Positions 62,300-64,000 of a DNA stretch of 64,000 bases are shown piece after piece. Under the pieces are notes generated by a model. The model saw only the letters and a program-made list of their open reading frames with translations. It was not told the origin of the DNA and did no database searches. This DNA comes from Chrysomallon squamiferum (lineage: Eukaryota > Mollusca > Gastropoda > Neomphalida > Peltospiridae): the NCBI GenBank assembly GCA_012295275.1, contig CM022671.1, positions 1,233,332 through 1,297,331 on the forward strand. The letters run 5' to 3'. The translations under genes were made by a program, and so were the position numbers. Within the stretch, counting starts at the first letter, position 1, and each line of letters begins with the position of its first letter.

Positions 62300-63496
62300 T
62301 TGTGAAAAATCCTGGACCAGAACAGGCACATTTTCTTTGAAATGAAATCACGCAATGAATTCATCATATTGATAAAAATTTAAAAGATAAAAACCCACAA
62401 AAAATAGTACGCAAGAGTGATAGTCTTTTTATAATGTAGCCATAGTGAGAAATGAAAAATACTTTATTTCTTAAATTTTACATTATTTTCAAAATTTTTA
62501 ATTTGTCATACAACTTGTGATCACTGAATTAAAGTTGCTCATAAGAATACTAGAAAATAAACCATTTATACAGTGAGTTCAGTTTTCTTTTTTCTTCACC
62601 TGAAAATTAAATATCATTCAAAACATTTGCTAACTGAAAAGTGTACAAACTATTTTTGATTAATCAAGCTCAATAAAGTAGCTCATTATACTGTGTCTGA
62701 CATCACTGCTTAACTTTTATCAAACTTCAACAGACTTTTCTTTAATGACATTTCAGTTGTAACATAACTAACTTGAATAATAAAAATTCTGGCACAGAAA
62801 CATGAAGAATCTAGTTAATTAAAATCATTACTGCTTCATCACTTACATCTTCACAATTATCTGATAGTAAAAGCAACAAATACCAAGAAAAAAGAAAAGA
62901 AAGAAAAACATTATCATGTTTTGTTTAAATTACTGAAAAAGAAGTAATTACAAAGTTTCAACACATTATACAAAGCCTATAATAACAATTGAACATTTTA
63001 CTTCTTAGTACTTTTGGCAATAAAACTACTGTGTGTTTTCTTTGGGAAACAGTTTAATTCAATTTCTTTTCTTTTTTTATGAATTACAAGTTGTTTTAAA
63101 AAAAAGAAAAGAAAAAAAAAAAAAAAAAAAATTTAAATTAAGAATCAAAAATAAAGAAAGATATATAATCTTATTAAAATGTACTAAAAGAAGTAACACA
63201 TTTTCATTTTACTAACTGAATTTTTAGACAATTCTAAATGATCATATATTTGAATAGCTATATAACAACTTAACCAAAAAAAAGAACTTAACAAGAAAGA
63301 AAATAAAACAATAATGTATAGAATATGCTCTTGCTAATTAAACACAACCTCCAAAATGTAATAATGGCATAAACAAAGATAGTAAAATTATGCAATATGT
63401 TTTACAACTGCATAGCAGTTCATGACATGATATTGAAAAAAAGTTCTCTTGTGTTTGTGTCTATCTGAACATATATTTATATGTATTTGAATAATG
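62300..63496. other. Intergenic or promoter region; no gene seen
   Basis: AT-rich stretch between the start exon at 62202 and the stop of the next zinc-finger gene. It includes an A-rich run at 63098-63131. It probably contains the promoter or 5' UTR of the locus to the left and the 3' UTR of the gene to the right. Confidence 0.55.
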
Positions 63497-64000
63497 TTAT
63501 ACAGTAGATGTATTCAGTATACTTTGGTTGTTTTCGTGCACTTTTCTTGTATGTTTAATCAAACAGGTTTCTGTTCTAAAGATCTTTTCACAGTTATCAC
63601 ATTTATGTTGTTTCTTATCAGTGTGTGTTTTCATGTGACGATGCAAATCATAAGCAAGATGATAACGTTTATCACAGACTGAACACTGGAATCCACAAGT
63701 CTTAGAGTGTCTTGTCAACATATGTCTCTTTAGAGAATATTCAAAAGAAAATTTCATCCCACAACATTCACACATGTGATCCTTCTGTCCTGTGTGTACC
63801 ACTGAATGTTTATTCATGTAATTTTGAGTGTCACAGACAAAAGGACACCAAGGGCATTTCAGTTGTTTTTTCTTTTTGACACTTTCAGTTTGATGAACCT
63901 GAAGGAAATGCTTTACAAATCCTGTTCTGGATGTATATAACTTAGAACAAACGTTACAAGTGAAACTGGATCGAGTAGGATTGTGAATTCTACTGTGCTG
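63497..64000 (-). CDS. C2H2 zinc-finger gene, 3' part only (cut by the window edge)
   Basis: The open frame runs to the right edge, so the start is outside: 167 residues plus a stop at 63497. It begins inside a finger (QHSRIH). Five further fingers follow: FTCNVC, LKCPWC, HMCECC, FQCSVC and HKCDNC. The end is NNQSILNTSTV. The finger HMCECCGMKFSFEYSLKRH and its GQKDH linker resemble [19 protein letters not shown] and GTKNH in exon 61305-61843, so the two exons are probably tandem duplicates. Confidence 0.85.
   Translation of the reverse strand, partial: QHSRIHNPTRSSFTCNVCSKLYTSRTGFVKHFLQVHQTESVKKKKQLKCPWCPFVCDTQNYMNKHSVVHTGQKDHMCECCGMKFSFEYSLKRHMLTRHSKTCGFQCSVCDKRYHLAYDLHRHMKTHTDKKQHKCDNCEKIFRTETCLIKHTRKVHENNQSILNTSTV

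Overview
This is nuclear DNA from an intron-rich, AT-rich animal. The genes have many short exons joined at GT-AG sites, and the introns are full of microsatellites (GA, CA/TG, TTTA and AAT runs) and small minisatellites. No operons or bacterial-type genes are seen. The gene set (a DOCK3/4-type Rac exchange factor, a TSSK-type kinase, and a cluster of C2H2 zinc-finger genes with lineage-specific layouts) fits a lophotrochozoan invertebrate. A mollusc is my best guess, but the sequence alone does not prove it.

Layout. (1) 1-10.7 kb: intron or intergenic DNA, rich in repeats, upstream of the first recognisable exon. (2) 10.7-28.9 kb, plus strand: the 3' half of a DOCK3/4 (Drosophila Sponge) family gene. 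It holds most of the catalytic DHR-2 domain and the whole proline-rich tail, in 19 exons plus one probable cassette exon. One DHR-2 exon carries an apparent single-base frameshift and sits between two tandem arrays that have copied its neighbours' splice sites. (3) 28.9-34.4 kb: 3' flank between two genes that converge tail to tail. (4) 34.4-40.5 kb, minus strand: a complete 11-exon testis-specific serine kinase (TSSK)-like gene of about 658 codons. It has an unusual tail of about 320 residues, a DLG in place of DFG, and a perfect CRE 70 bp upstream of the ATG. (5) 40.5-44.4 kb: intergenic DNA with a possible eroded mobile-element remnant. (6) 44.4-45.7 kb, plus strand: a two-exon orphan gene of about 306 residues that I cannot assign to a family. 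(7) 47.3-64 kb, minus strand: a C2H2 zinc-finger cluster. One locus has a finger-less N-terminal part, a 9-finger terminal exon, and a further 8-finger exon of the same phase 1.1 kb downstream. A second locus has one tiny start exon that can be joined in frame either to a 6-finger terminal exon or to a run of six exons, each encoding one pair of fingers and all bounded by phase-1 introns. A third zinc-finger gene runs off the right edge.

The most interesting system is the zinc-finger cluster. Its exon phases would let two loci produce alternative DNA-binding proteins from shared first exons, much as Drosophila lola and mod(mdg4) do. This is inferred from splice-site phases, with no transcript evidence. 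All exon joins given here were read by eye from splice consensus, reading frame and family similarity. The summed exon lengths divide by three for the kinase gene and for the 9-finger gene, and for the DOCK gene once the one missing base is allowed for.
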